Shown one piece after another: positions 34,095 to 48,170 of a stretch of DNA of 64,000 nucleotides. The notes beneath the pieces are model-generated. The model did no database searches and had not been told where the DNA came from. It saw nothing but the letters and a program-made list of their open reading frames with translations. Source of the stretch: Chaunax sp. Z400 (lineage: Eukaryota; Chordata; Actinopteri; Lophiiformes; Chaunacidae); contig JBAGJB010000162.1 in NCBI GenBank assembly GCA_037577475.1, positions 310,001 to 374,000 of the forward strand, read 5' to 3'. Both the position numbers and the translations under genes were made by a program. Positions within the stretch are counted from its first letter, which is position 1. Each line of letters begins with the position of its first letter.

Positions 34095-35903
34095 ATAAAA
34101 ACCCAATCGGGGCCCTACCCGGGTTGGTAACTTTTGAACGGAAGGTCGTAGAGACTCGGGGATAAGCTCTTTCAACGGTTTTATGGGGTCTCCAAGAACG
34201 TCAGCAGGTAAACCGAGTCTCTACGACTTACGGTTCCCGAGATATGACATGTATTTTTGGTGATTTTTGGAATTTTTGTATCTCGGGAACGGAAGGTCGT
34301 AGAGACTCGGGGAGAAGTCTGGCGTGTTCAGAGACCACGAATTATGTCCGACGGATCATGGTCCCGAGTCTCTACGACCTTCCGTTCCCGAGTTATACTC
34401 AAGTTTATTTTCCAATTGAAGCAAATGGGGTTTGGTTCGCCTATAGTGAATGTGTGTATCTCGGAAACGGAAGGTCGTAGAGACTCGGGACCAACGTCCG
34501 TCTAGGGGTTTATGTGGTCTCTGAGAACACCAGTCTTTGTCCCGAGTCTGTGCGACCTTCCTTTCCCGAGATATGACATGTCCAGTAGGGGCGTATTTTG
34601 AATGTCTGTATCTCGGGAACGGAAGGTCGTAGAGACTCGGGGATAAGCTCTTTCAATGGTTTTATGGGGTCTCCAAGAATGCCAGCGGGTAAACCGAGTC
34701 TCTAGGACTTACGGTTCCCGAGATATGACATGTATTTTTGGTGATTTTTGGAATTTTTGTATCTCGGGAACGGAAGGTCGTAGAGACTCGGGGAGAAGTC
34801 TGGCGTGTTCAGAGACCACGAATTATGTCCGACGGATCATGGTCCCGAGTCTCTACGACCTTCCGTTCCCGAGTTATACTCAAGTTTATTTTCCCATTGA
34901 AGTGAATGGGGTTTGGTTCGCCTATAGTGAATGTGTGTATCTCGGAAACGGAAGGTCGTAGAGACTCGGCACCAACGTCCGTCTAGGGGTTTATGTGGTC
35001 TCTGAGAACACCAGTCTTCGTCCCGAGTCTGTGCGACCTTCCTTTCCCGAGATATGACATGTCCAGTAGGGGCGTATTTTGAATGTCTGTATCTCGGGAA
35101 CGGAAGGTCGTAGAGACTCGTGGAGAAGTGTGGCGTGTTCAGAGACCACGAATTATGTCGGACGGATCATGGTCCCGAGTCTCTACGACCTTCCGTTCCC
35201 GAGTTATACTCAAGTTTATTTTCCCATTGAAGTGAATGGGGTTTGGTTCGCCTATAGTGAATGTGTGTATCTCGGAAACGGAAGGTCGTAGAGACTCGGG
35301 ACCAACGTCCGTCTAGGGGTTTATGTGGTCTCTGAGAACACCAGTCTTTGTCCCGAGTCTGTGCGACCTTCCTTTCCCGAGATATGACATGTCCAGTAGG
35401 GGCGTATTTTGAATGTCTGTATCTCGGGAACGGAAGGTCGTAGAGACTCGGGGATAAGCTCTTTCAATGGTTTTATGGGGTCTCCAAGAATGCCAGCGGG
35501 TAAACCGAGTCTCTACGACTTACGGTTCCCGAGATATGACATGTATTTTTGGTGATTTTTGGAATTTTTGTATCTCGGGAACGGAAGGTCGTAGAGACTC
35601 GGGGAGAAGTCTGGCGTGTTCAGAGACCACGAATTATGTCCGACGGATCATGGTCCCGAGTCTCTACGACCTTCCGTTCCCGAGTTATACTCAAGTTTAT
35701 TTTCCCATTGAAGTGAATGGGGTTTGGTTCGCCTATAGTGAATGTGTGTATCTCGGAAACGGAAGGTCGTAGAGACTCGGCACCAACGTCCGTCTAGGGG
35801 TTTATGTGGTCTCTGAGAACACCAGTCTTCGTCCCGAGTCTGTGCGACCTTCCTTTCCCGAGATATGACATGTCCAGTAGGGGCGTATTTTGAATGTCTG
35901 TAT

Positions 35904-36233
35904 CTCGGGAACGGAAGGTCGTAGAGACTCGGGGAGAAGTCTGGCGTGTTCAGAGACCACGAATTATGTCCGACGGATCAGGGTCCCGAGTCTCTACGAC
36001 CTTCCGTTCCCGAGTTATACTCAAGTTTATTTTCCCATTGAAGTGAATGGGGTTTGGTTCGCCTATAGTGAATGTGTGTATCTCGGAAACGGAAGGTCGT
36101 AGAGACTCGGGACCAACGTCCGTCTAGGGGTTTATGTGGTCTCTGAGAACACCAGTCTTTGTCCCGAGTCTGTGCGACCTTCCTTTCCCGAGATATGACA
36201 TGTCCAGTAGGGGCGTATTTTGAATGTCTGTAT
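35904..36233. repeat. Chimeric A module with a B/C-type L1
   Basis: A normal 330-base A by length, but L1 reads CTCGGGGAGAAGTCTGG...GTCCGACGGATCAGGG, the B/C form, instead of CTCGTGGAGAAG...GTCGGACGG. The same chimera occurs at 40406-40735. Exchange within the F element upstream of L1 would produce it. Confidence 0.88.
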
Positions 36234-37855
36234 CTCGGGAACGGAAGGTCGTAGAGACTCGGGGATAAGCTCTTTCAATGGTTTTATGGGGTCTCCAAGA
36301 ATGCCAGCGGGTAAACCGAGTCTCTACGACTTACGGTTCCCGAGATATGACATGTATTTTTGGTGATTTTTGGAATTTTTGTATCTCGGGAACGGAAGGT
36401 CGTAGAGACTCGGGGAGAAGTCTGGCGTGTTCAGAGACCACGAATTATGTCCGACGGATCATGGTCCCGAGTCTCTACGACCTTCCGTTCCCGAGTTATA
36501 CTCAAGTTTATTTTCCCATTGAAGTGAATGGGGTTTGGTTCGCCTATAGTGAATGTGTGTATCTCGGAAACGGAAGGTCGTAGAGACTCGGGACCAACGT
36601 CCGTCTAGGGGTTTATGTGGTCTCTGAGAACACCAGTCTTCGTCCCGAGTCTGTGCGACCTTCCTTTCCCGAGATATGACATGTCCAGTAGGGGCGTATT
36701 TTGAATGTCTGTATCTCGGGAACGGAAGGTCGTAGAGACTCGTGGAGAAGTGTGGAGTGTTCAGAGACCACGAATTATGTCGGACGGATCATGGTCCCGA
36801 GTCTCTACGACCTTCCGTTCCCGAGTTATACTCAAGTTTATTTTCCCATTGAAGTGAATGGGGTTTGGTTCGCCTATAGTGAATGTGTGTATCTCGGAAA
36901 CGGAAGGTCGTAGAGACTCGGGACCAACGTCCGTCTAGGGGTTTATGTGGTCTCTGAGAACACCAGTCTTTGTCCCGAGTCTGTGCGACCTTCCTTTCCC
37001 GAGATATGACATGTCCAGTAGGGGCGTATTTTGAATGTCTGTATCTCGGGAACGGAAGGTCGTAGAGACTCGTGGAGAAGTCTGGCGTGTTCAGAGACCA
37101 CGAATTATGTCGGACGGATCATGGTCCCGAGTCTCTACGACCTTCCGTTCCCGAGTTATACTCAAGTTTATTTTCCCATTGAAGTGAATGGGGTTTGGTT
37201 CGCCTATAGTGAATGTGTGTATCTCGGAAACGGAAGGTCGTAGAGACTCGGGACCAACGTCCGTCTAGGGGTTTTTGTGGTCTCTGAGAACACCAGTCTT
37301 TGTCCCGAGTCTGTGGGACCTTCCTTTCCCGAGATATGACATGTCCAGTAGGGGCGTATTTTGAATGTCTGTATCTCGGGAACGGAAGGTCGTAGAGACT
37401 CGGGGATAAGCTCTTTCAATGGTTTTATGGGGTCTCCAAGAATGCCAGCAGGTAAACCGAGTCTCTACGACTTACGGTTCCCGAGATATGACATGTATTT
37501 TTCGTGATTTTTGGAATGTTTGTATCTCGGGAACGGAAGGTCGTAGAGACTCGGGGAGAAGTCTGGCGTGTTCAGAGACCACGAATTATGTCCGATGGAT
37601 CAGGGTCCCGAGTCTCTACGACCTTCCGTTCCCGAGTTATACTCAAGTTTATTTTCCCATTGAAGTGAATGGGGTTTGGTTCGCCTATAGTGAATGTGTG
37701 TATCTCGGAAAGGGAAGGTCGTAGAGACTCGGGACCAACGTCCGTCTAGGGGTTTATGTGGTCTGTGAGAACACCAGTCTTTGACCCGAGTCTGTGCGAC
37801 CTTCCTTTCCCGAGATATGACATGTCCAGTAGGGGCGTATTTTGAATGTCTGTAT

Positions 37856-40800
37856 CTCGGGAACGGAAGGTCGTAGAGACTCGCGGACAAGTGTGGGTTA
37901 GGGGTTAGGGTTAGGGTTAGGGTTAGGGTTAAGGGGATAAAAACTCAATCGGGGCCCTACCCGGGTTGGTAACTTTTGAACGGAAGGTCGTAGAGACTCG
38001 GGGATAAGCTCTTTCAACGGTTTTATGGGGTCTCCAAGAACGTCAGCAGGTAAACCGAGTCTCTACGACTTACGGTTCCCGAGATATGACATGTATTTTT
38101 GGTGATTTTTGGAATTTTTGTATCTCGGGAACGGAAGGTCGTAGAGACTCGGGGAGAAGTCTGGCGTGTTCAGAGACCACGAATTATGTCCGACGGATCA
38201 TGGTCCCGAGTCTCTACGACCTTCCGTTCCCGAGTTATACTCAAGTTTATTTTCCCATTGAAGTGAATGGGGTTTGGTTCGCCTATAGTGAATGTGTGTA
38301 TCTCGGAAACGGAAGGTCGTAGAGACTCGGGACCAACGTCCGTCTAGGGGTTTATGTGGTCTCTGAGAACACCAGTCTTCGTCCCGAGTCTGTGCGACCT
38401 TCCTTTCCCGAGATATGACATGTCCAGTAGGGGCGTATTTTGAATGTCTGTATCTCGGGAACGGAAGGTCGTAGAGACTCGTGGAGAAGTGTGGAGTGTT
38501 CAGAGACCACGAATTATGTCGGACGGATCATGGTCCCGAGTCTCTACGACCTTCCGTTCCCGAGTTATACTCAAGTTTATTTTCCCATTGAAGTGAATGG
38601 GGTTTGGTTCGCCTATAGTGAATGTGTGTATCTCGGAAACGGAAGGTCGTAGAGACTCGGGACCAACGTCCGTCTAGGGGTTTATGTGGTCTCTGAGAAC
38701 ACCAGTCTTTGTCCCGAGTCTGTGCGACCTTCCTTTCCCGAGATATGACATGTCCAGTAGGGGCGTATTTTGAATGTCTGTATCTCGGGAACGGAAGGTC
38801 GTAGAGACTCGTGGAGAAGTCTGGCGTGTTCAGAGACCACGAATTATGTCGGACGGATCATGGTCCCGAGTCTCTACGACCTTCCGTTCCCGAGTTATAC
38901 TCAAGTTTATTTTCCCATTGAAGTGAATGGGGTTTGGTTCGCCTATAGTGAATGTGTGAATCTCGGAAACGGAAGGTCGTAGAGACTCGGGACCAACGTC
39001 CGTCTAGGGGTTTATGTGGTCTCTGAGAACACCAGTCTTTGTCCCGAGTCTGTGCGACCTTCCTTTCCCGAGATATGACATGTCCAGTAGGGGCGTATTT
39101 TGAATGTCTGTATCTCGGGAACGGAAGGTCGTAGAGACTCGGGGATAAGCTCTTTCAATGGTTTTATGGGGTCTCCAAGAATGCCAGCGGGTAAACCGAG
39201 TCTCTACGACTTACGGTTCCCGAGATATGACATGTATTTTTGGTGATTTTTGGAATTTTTGTATCTCGGGAACGGAAGGTCGTAGAGACTCGGGGAGAAG
39301 TCTGGCGTGTTCAGAGACCACGAATTATGTTCGACGGATCATGGTCCCGAGTCTCTACGACCTTCCGTTCCCGAGTTATACTCAAGTTTATTTTCCCATT
39401 GAAGTGAATGGGGTTTGGTTCGCCTATAGTGAATGTGTGTATCTCGGAAACGGAAGGTCGTAGAGACTCGGGACCAACGTCCGTCTAGGGGTTTATGTGG
39501 TCTCTGAGAACACCAGTCTTCGTCCCGAGTCTGTGCGACCTTCCTTTCCCGAGATATGACATGTCCAGTAGGGGCGTATTTTGAATGTCTGTATCTCGGG
39601 AACGGAAGGTCGTAGAGACTCGGGGATAAGCTCTTTCAATGGTTTTATGGGGTCTCCAAGAATGCCAGCGGGTAAACCGAGTCTCTACGACTTACGGTTC
39701 CCGAGATATGACATGTATTTTTGGTGATTTTTGGAATTTTTGTATCTCGGGAACGGAAGGTCGTAGAGACTCGGGGAGAAGTCTGGCGTGTTCAGAGACC
39801 ACGAATTATGTTCGACGGATCATGGTCCCGAGTCTCTACGACCTTCCGTTCCCGAGTTATACTCAAGTTTATTTTCCCATTGAAGTGAATGGGGTTTGGT
39901 TCGCCTATAGTGAATGTGTGTATCTCGGAAACGGAAGGTCGTAGAGACTCGGGACCAACGTCCGTCTAGGGGTTTATGTGGTCTCTGAGAACACCAGTCT
40001 TCGTCCCGAGTCTGTGCGACCTTCCTTTCCCGAGATATGACATGTCCAGTAGGGGCGTATTTTGAATGTCTGTATCTCGGGAACGGAAGGTCGTAGAGAC
40101 TCGTGGAGAAGTGTGGAGTGTTCAGAGACCACGAATTATGTCGGACCGATCATGGTCCCGAGTCTCTACGACCTTCCGTTCCCGAGTTATACTCAAGTTT
40201 ATTTTCCCATTGAAGTGAATGGGGTTTGGTTCGCCTATAGTGAATGTGTGTATCTCGGAAACGGAAGGTCGTAGAGACTCGGGCCCAACGTCTGTCTAGG
40301 GGTTTATGTGGTCTCTGAGAACACCAGTCTTTGTCCCGAGTCTGTGCGACCTTCCTTTCCCGAGATATGACATGTCCAGTAGGGGCGTATTTTGAATGTC
40401 TGTATCTCGGGAACGGAAGGTCGTAGAGACTCGGGGAGAAGTCTGGCGTGTTCAGAGACCACGAATTATGTCCGACGGATCAGGGTCCCGAGTCTCTACG
40501 ACCTTCCGTTCCCGAGTTATACTCAAGTTTATTTTCCCATTGAAGTGAATGGGGTTTGGTTCGCCTATAGTGAATGTGTGAATCTCGGAAACGGAAGGTC
40601 GTAGAGACTCGGGACCAACGTCCGTCTAGGGGTTTATGTGGTCTCTGAGAACACCAGTCTTTGTCCCGAGTCTGTGCGACCTTCCTTTCCCGAGATATGA
40701 CATGTCCAGTAGGGGCGTATTTTGAATGTCTGTATCTCGGGAACGGAAGGTCGTAGAGACTCGGGGATAAGCTCTTTCAATGGTTTTATGGGGTCTCCAA

Positions 40801-41132
40801 GAATGCCAGCGGGTAAACCGAGTCTCTACGACTTACGGTTCCCGAGATATGACATGTATTTTTGGTGATTTTTGGAATTTTTGTATCTCGGGAACGGAAG
40901 GTCGTAGAGACTCGGGGAGAAGTCTGGCGTGTTCAGAGACCACGAATTATGTCCGACGGATCATGGTCCCGAGTCTCTACGACCTTCCGTTCCCGAGTTA
41001 TACTCAAGTTTATTTTCCCATTGAAGTGAATGGGGTTTGGTTCGCCTATAGTGAATGTGTGTATCTCGGAAACGGAAGGTCGTAGAGACTCGGGACCAAC
41101 GTCCGTCTAGGGGTTTATGTGGTCTCTGAGAA
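37856..41132. repeat. Mixed block C A A B B A A and most of a B
   Basis: C 37856, A 38454, A 38784, B 39114, B 39595, A 40076, A 40406 and B 40736 (to 41216). Two adjacent B modules (39114, 39595) share GTTCGACGGATC, so they are a recent 481-base tandem duplication. Confidence 0.88.
37895..37936 (+). repeat. Telomeric run 32 (alpha, 42 bases)
   Basis: Next run after 5,794 bases (C plus 7 A and 6 B). Confidence 0.97.
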
Positions 41133-43688
41133 CACCAGTCTTCGTCCCGAGTCTGTGCGACCTTCCTTTCCCGAGATATGACATGTCCAGTAGGGGCGTA
41201 TTTTGAATGTCTGTATCTCGGGAACGGAAGGTCGTAGAGACTCGTGGAGAAGTGTGGAGTGTTCAGAGACCACGAATTATGTCGGACCGATCATGGTCCC
41301 GAGTCTCTACGACCTTCCGTTCCCGAGTTATACTCAAGTTTATTTTCCCATTGAAGTGAATGGGGTTTGGTTCGCCTATAGTGAATGTGTGTATCTCGGA
41401 AACGGAAGGTCGTAGAGACTCGGGCCCAACGTCTGTCTAGGGGTTTATGTGGTCTCTGAGAACACCAGTCTTTGTCCCGAGTCTGTGCGACCTTCCTTTC
41501 CCGAGATATGACATGTCCAGTAGGGGCGTATTTTGAATGTCTGTATCTCGGGAACGGAAGGTCGTAGAGACTCGTGGAGAAGTCTGGCGTGTTCAGAGAC
41601 CACGAATTATGTCGGACGGATCATGGTCCCGAGTCTCTACGACCTTCCGTTCCCGAGTTATACTCAAGTTTATTTTCCCATTGAAGTGAATGGGGTTTGG
41701 TTCGCCTATAGTGAATGTGTGTATCTCGGAAACGGAAGGTCGTAGAGACTCGGGACCAACGTCCGTCTAGGGGTTTATGTGGTCTCTGAGAACACCAGTC
41801 TTTGAACCGAGTCTGTGGGACGTTCCTTTCCCGAGATATGACATGTCCAGTAGGGGCGTATTTTGAATGTCTGTATCTCGGGAACGGAAGGTCGTAGAGA
41901 CTCGGGGATAAGCTCTTTCAATGGTTTTATGGGGTCTCCAAGAATGCCGGCAGGTAAACCGAGTCTCTACGACTTACGGTTCCCGAGATATGACATGTAT
42001 TTTTCGTGATTTTTGGAATGTTTGTATCTCGGGAACGGAAGGTCGTAGAGACTCGGGGAGAAGTCTGGCGTGTTCAGAGACCACGAATTATGTCCGACGG
42101 ATCAGGGTCCCGAGTCTCTACGACCTTCCGTTCCCGAGTTATACTCAAGTTTATTTTCCCATTGAAGTGAATGGGGTTTGGTTCGCCTATAGTGAATGTG
42201 TGAATCTCGGAAACGGAAGGTCGTAGAGACTCGGGACCAACGTCCGTCTAGGGGTTTATGTGGTCTCTGAGAACACCAGTCTTTGTCCCGAGTCTGTGCG
42301 ACCTTCCTTTCCCGAGATATGACATGTCCAGTAGGGGCGTATTTTGAATGTCTGTATCTCGGGAACGGAAGGTCGTAGAGACTCGGGGATAAGCTCTTTC
42401 AATGGTTTTATGGGGTCTCCAAGAATGCCAGCGGGTAAACCGAGTCTCTACGACTTACGGTTCCCGAGATATGACATGTATTTTTGGTGATTTTTGGAAT
42501 TTTTGTATCTCGGGAACGGAAGGTCGTAGAGACTCGAGGAGAAGTCTGGCGTGTTCAGAGACCACGAATTATGTCCGACGGATCATGGTCCCGAGTCTCT
42601 ACGACCTTCCGTTCCCGAGTTATACTCAAGTTTATTTTCCCATTGAAGTGAATGGGGTTTGGTTCGCCTATAGTGAATGTGTGTATCTCGGAAACGGAAG
42701 GTCGTAGAGACTCGGGACCAACGTCCGTCTAGGGGTTTATGTGGTCTCTGAGAACACCAGTCTTCGTCCCGAGTCTGTGCGACCTTCCTTTCCCGAGATA
42801 TGACATGTCCAGTAGGGGCGTATTTTGAATGTCTGTATCTCGGGAACGGAAGGTCGTAGAGACTCGTGGAGAAGTGTGGAGTGTTCAGAGACCACGAATT
42901 ATGTCGGACCGATCATGGTCCCGAGTCTCTACGACCTTCCGTTCCCGAGTTATACTCAAGTTTATTTTCCCATTGAAGTGAATGGGGTTTGGTTCGCCTA
43001 TAGTGAATGTGTGTATCTCGGAAACGGAAGGTCGTAGAGACTCGGGACCAACGTCCGTCTAGGGGTTTATGTGGTCTCTGAGAACACCAGTCTTTGTCCC
43101 GAGTCTGTGGGACCTTCCTTTCCCGAGATATGACATGTCCAGTAGGGGCGTATTTTGAATGTCTGTATCTCGGGAACGGAAGGTCGTAGAGACTCGGGGA
43201 TAAGCTCTTTCAATGGTTTTATGGGGTCTCCAAGAATGCCGGCAGGTAAACCGAGTCTCTACGACTTACGGTTCCCGAGATATGACATGTATTTTTCGTG
43301 ATTTTTGGAATGTTTGTATCTCGGGAACGGAAGGTCGTAGAGACTCGGGGAGAAGTCTGGCGTGTTCAGAGACCACGAATTATGTCCGACGGATCAGGGT
43401 CCCGAGTCTCTACGACCTTCCGTTCCCGAGTTATACTCAAGTTTATTTTCCCATTGAAGTGAATGGGGTTTGGTTCGCCTATAGTGAATGTGTGTATCTC
43501 GGAAACGGAAGGTCGTAGAGACTCGGGACCAACGTCCGTCTAGGGGTTTATGTGGTCTCTGAGAACACCAGTCTTTGACCCGAGTCTGTGCGACCTTCCT
43601 TTCCCGAGATATGACATGTCCAGTAGGGGCGTATTTTGAATGTCTGTATCTCGGGAACGGAAGGTCGTAGAGACTCGCGGACAAGTGT

Positions 43689-43730
43689 GGGTTAGGGGTT
43701 AGGGTTAGGGTTAGGGTTAGGGTTAAGGGG
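43689..43730 (+). repeat. Telomeric run 33 (alpha, 42 bases)
   Basis: Next run after 3,031 bases, the local higher-order period. Confidence 0.97.
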
Positions 43731-46719
43731 ATAAAAACTCAATCGGGGCCCTACCCGGGTTGGTAACTTTTGAACGGAAGGTCGTAGAGACTCGGGGATA
43801 AGCTCTTTCAACGGTTTTATGGGGTCTCCAAGAACGTCAGCAGGTAAACCGAGTCTCTACGACTTACGGTTCCCGAGATATGACATGTATTTTTGGTGAT
43901 TTTTGGAATTTTTGTATCTCGGGAACGGAAGGTCGTAGAGACTCGGGGAGAAGTCTGGCGTGTTCAGAGACCACGAATTATGTCCGACGGATCATGGTCC
44001 CGAGTCTCTACGACCTTCCGTTCCCGAGTTATACTCAAGTTTATTTTCCAATTGAAGCAAATGGGGTTTGGTTCGCCTATAGTGAATGTGTGTATCTCGG
44101 AAACGGAAGGTCGTAGAGACTCGGGACCAACGTCCGTCTAGGGGTTTATGTGGTCTCTGAGAACACCAGTCTTCGTCCCGAGTCTGTGCGACCTTCCTTT
44201 CCCGAGATATGACATGTCCAGTAGGGGCGTATTTTGAATGTCTGTATCTCGGGAACGGAAGGTCGTAGAGACTCGTGGAGAAGTGTGGAGTGTTCAGAGA
44301 CCACGAATTATGTCGGACCGATCATGGTCCCGAGTCTCTACGACCTTCCGTTCCCGAGTTATACTCAAGTTTATTTTCCCATTGAAGTGAATGGGGTTTG
44401 GTTCGCCTATAGTGAATGTGTGTATCTCGGAAACGGAAGGTCGTAGAGACTCGGGCCCAACGTCTGTCTAGGGGTTTATGTGGTCTCTGAGAACACCAGT
44501 CTTTGTCCCGAGTCTGTGCGACCTTCCTTTCCCGAGATATGACATGTCCAGTAGGGGCGTATTTTGAATGTCTGTATCTCGGGAACGGAAGGTCGTAGAG
44601 ACTCGTGGAGAAGTCTGGCGTGTTCAGAGACCACGAATTATGTCGGACGGATCATGGTCCCGAGTCTCTACGACCTTCCGTTCCCGAGTTATACTCAAGT
44701 TTATTTTCCCATTGAAGTGAATGGGGTTTGGTTCGCCTATAGTGAATGTGTGTATCTCGGAAACGGAAGGTCGTAGAGACTCGGGACCAACGTCCGTCTA
44801 GGGGTTTATGTGGTCTCTGAGAACACCAGTCTTTGTCCCGAGTCTGTGGGACCTTCCTTTCCCGAGATATGACATGTCCAGTAGGGGCGTATTTTGAATG
44901 TCTGTATCTCGGGAACGGAAGGTCGTAGAGACTCGGGGATAAGCTCTTTCAATGGTTTTATGGGGTCTCCAAGAATGCCGGCAGGTAAACCGAGTCTCTA
45001 CGACTTACGGTTCCCGAGATATGACATGTATTTTTCGTGATTTTTGGAATGTTTGTATCTCGGGAACGGAAGGTCGTAGAGACTCGGGGAGAAGTCTGGC
45101 GTGTTCAGAGACCACGAATTATGTCCGACGGATCAGGGTCCCGAGTCTCTACGACCTTCCGTTCCCGAGTTATACTCAAGTTTATTTTCCCATTGAAGTG
45201 AATGGGGTTTGGTTCGCCTATAGTGAATGTGTGAATCTCGGAAACGGAAGGTCGTAGAGACTCGGGACCAACGTCCGTCTAGGGGTTTATGTGGTCTCTG
45301 AGAACACCAGTCTTTGTCCCGAGTCTGTGCGACCTTCCTTTCCCGAGATATGACATGTCCAGTAGGGGCGTATTTTGAATGTCTGTATCTCGGGAACGGA
45401 AGGTCGTAGAGACTCGGGGATAAGCTCTTTCAATGGTTTTATGGGGTCTCCAAGAATGCCAGCGGGTAAACCGAGTCTCTACGACTTACGGTTCCCGAGA
45501 TATGACATGTATTTTTGGTGATTTTTGGAATTTTTGTATCTCGGGAACGGAAGGTCGTAGAGACTCGAGGAGAAGTCTGGCGTGTTCAGAGACCACGAAT
45601 TATGTCCGACGGATCATGGTCCCGAGTCTCTACGACCTTCCGTTCCCGAGTTATACTCAAGTTTATTTTCCCATTGAAGTGAATGGGGTTTGGTTCGCCT
45701 ATAGTGAATGTGTGTATCTCGGAAACGGAAGGTCGTAGAGACTCGGGACCAACGTCCGTCTAGGGGTTTATGTGGTCTCTGAGAACACCAGTCTTCGTCC
45801 CGAGTCTGTGCGACCTTCCTTTCCCGAGATATGACATGTCCAGTAGGGGCGTATTTTGAATGTCTGTATCTCGGGAACGGAAGGTCGTAGAGACTCGTGG
45901 AGAAGTGTGGAGTGTTCAGAGACCACGAATTATGTCGGACCGATCATGGTCCCGAGTCTCTACGACCTTCCGTTCCCGAGTTATACTCAAGTTTATTTTC
46001 CCATTGAAGTGAATGGGGTTTGGTTCGCCTATAGTGAATGTGTGTATCTCGGAAACGGAAGGTCGTAGAGACTCGGGACCAACGTCCGTCTAGGGGTTTA
46101 TGTGGTCTCTGAGAACACCAGTCTTTGTCCCGAGTCTGTGGGACCTTCCTTTCCCGAGATATGACATGTCCAGTAGGGGCGTATTTTGAATGTCTGTATC
46201 TCGGGAACGGAAGGTCGTAGAGACTCGGGGATAAGCTCTTTCAATGGTTTTATGGGGTCTCCAAGAATGCCGGCAGGTAAACCGAGTCTCTACGACTTAC
46301 GGTTCCCGAGATATGACATGTATTTTTCGTGATTTTTGGAATGTTTGTATCTCGGGAACGGAAGGTCGTAGAGACTCGGGGAGAAGTCTGGCGTGTTCAG
46401 AGACCACGAATTATGTCCGACGGATCAGGGTCCCGAGTCTCTACGACCTTCCGTTCCCGAGTTATACTCAAGTTTATTTTCCCATTGAAGTGAATGGGGT
46501 TTGGTTCGCCTATAGTGAATGTGTGTATCTCGGAAACGGAAGGTCGTAGAGACTCGGGACCAACGTCCGTCTAGGGGTTTATGTGGTCTCTGAGAACACC
46601 AGTCTTTGACCCGAGTCTGTGCGACCTTCCTTTCCCGAGATATGACATGTCCAGTAGGGGCGTATTTTGAATGTCTGTATCTCGGGAACGGAAGGTCGTA
46701 GAGACTCGCGGACAAGTGT

Positions 46720-46761
46720 GGGTTAGGGGTTAGGGTTAGGGTTAGGGTTAGGGTTAAGGGG
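46720..46761 (+). repeat. Telomeric run 34 (alpha, 42 bases)
   Basis: Next run after 1,409 bases. Confidence 0.97.
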
Positions 46762-48128
46762 ATAAAAACTCAATCGGGGCCCTACCCGGGTTGGTAACTT
46801 TTGAACGGAAGGTCGTAGAGACTCGGGGATAAGCTCTTTCAACGGTTTTATGGGGTCTCCAAGAACGTCAGCAGGTAAACCGAGTCTCTACGACTTACGG
46901 TTCCCGAGATATGACATGTATTTTTGGTGATTTTTGGAATTTTTGTATCTCGGGAACGGAAGGTCGTAGAGACTCGGGGAGAAGTCTGGCGTGTTCAGAG
47001 ACCACGAATTATGTCCGACGGATCATGGTCCCGAGTCTCTACGACCTTCCGTTCCCGAGTTATACTCAAGTTTATTTTCCAATTGAAGCAAATGGGGTTT
47101 GGTTCGCCTATAGTGAATGTGTGTATCTCGGAAACGGAAGGTCGTAGAGACTCGGGACCAACGTCCGTCTAGGGGTTTATGTGGTCTCTGAGAACACCAG
47201 TCTTTGTCCCGAGTCTGTGCGACCTTCCTTTCCCGAGATATGACATGTCCAGTAGGGGCGTATTTTGAATGTCTGTATCTCGGGAACGGAAGGTCGTAGA
47301 GACTCGTGGAGAAGTCTGGCGTGTTCAGAGACCACGAATTATGTCGGACGGATCATGGTCCCGAGTCTCTACGACCTTCCGTTCCCGAGTTATACTCAAG
47401 TTTATTTTCCCATTGAAGTGAATGGGGTTTGGTTCGCCTATAGTGAATGTGTGAATCTCGGAAACGGAAGGTCGTAGAGACTCGGGACCAACGTCCGTCT
47501 AGGGGTTTATGTGGTCTCTGAGAACACCAGTCTTTGTCCCGAGTCTGTGCGACCTTCCTTTCCCGAGATATGACATGTCCAGTAGGGGCGTATTTTGAAT
47601 GTCTGTATCTCGGGAACGGAAGGTCGTAGAGACTCGGGGATAAGCTCTTTCAATGGTTTTATGGGGTCTCCAAGAATGCCGGCAGGTAAACCGAGTCTCT
47701 ACGACTTACGGTTCCCGAGATATGACATGTATTTTTGGTGATTTTTGGAATTTTTGTATCTCGGGAACGGAAGGTCGTAGAGACTCGGGGAGAAGTCTGG
47801 CGTGTTCAGAGACCACGAATTATGTCCGACGGATCATGGTCCCGAGTCTCTACGACCTTCCGTTCCCGAGTTATACTCAAGTTTATTTTCCCATTGAAGT
47901 GAATGGGGTTTGGTTCGCCTATAGTGAATGTGTGTATCTCGGAAACGGAAGGTCGTAGAGACTCGGCACCAACGTCCGTCTAGGGGTTTATGTGGTCTCT
48001 GAGAACACCAGTCTTCGTCCCGAGTCTGTGCGACCTTCCTTTCCCGAGATATGACATGTCCAGTAGGGGCGTATTTTGAATGTCTGTATCTCGGGAACGG
48101 AAGGTCGTAGAGACTCGCGGACAAGTGT

Positions 48129-48170
48129 GGGTTAGGGGTTAGGGTTAGGGTTAGGGTTAGGGTTAAGGGG
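48129..48170 (+). repeat. Telomeric run 35 (alpha, 42 bases)
   Basis: Tail AAAAATTCAATGGGGG, shared only with run 36. Confidence 0.97.

Larger units (their letters stand above)
34014..37855. repeat. Mixed block C B A B A B A A B
   Basis: Starts are C 34014, B 34612, A 35093, B 35423, A 35904, B 36234, A 36715, A 37045 and B 37375. Sum 598 + 4 x 481 + 4 x 330 = 3,842. The final part (37045-37855) shares GGTTTTTGTGG and TTTTTCGTG with 2986-3796 at an offset of 34,059 bases. Confidence 0.9.
41133..47194. repeat. 3,031-base higher-order repeat, two tandem copies
   Basis: About 41133-44163 and 44164-47194; module order A A B B A B C in each (A at 41217 and 44248). The rare ACTCGAGGAGAAG in the second of the paired B modules occurs near 42534 and 45565 only, 3,031 bases apart. 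Differences are few, for example TTTGAACCGAG and GGGACGTTCC near 41813 in the first copy only. Confidence 0.92.
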
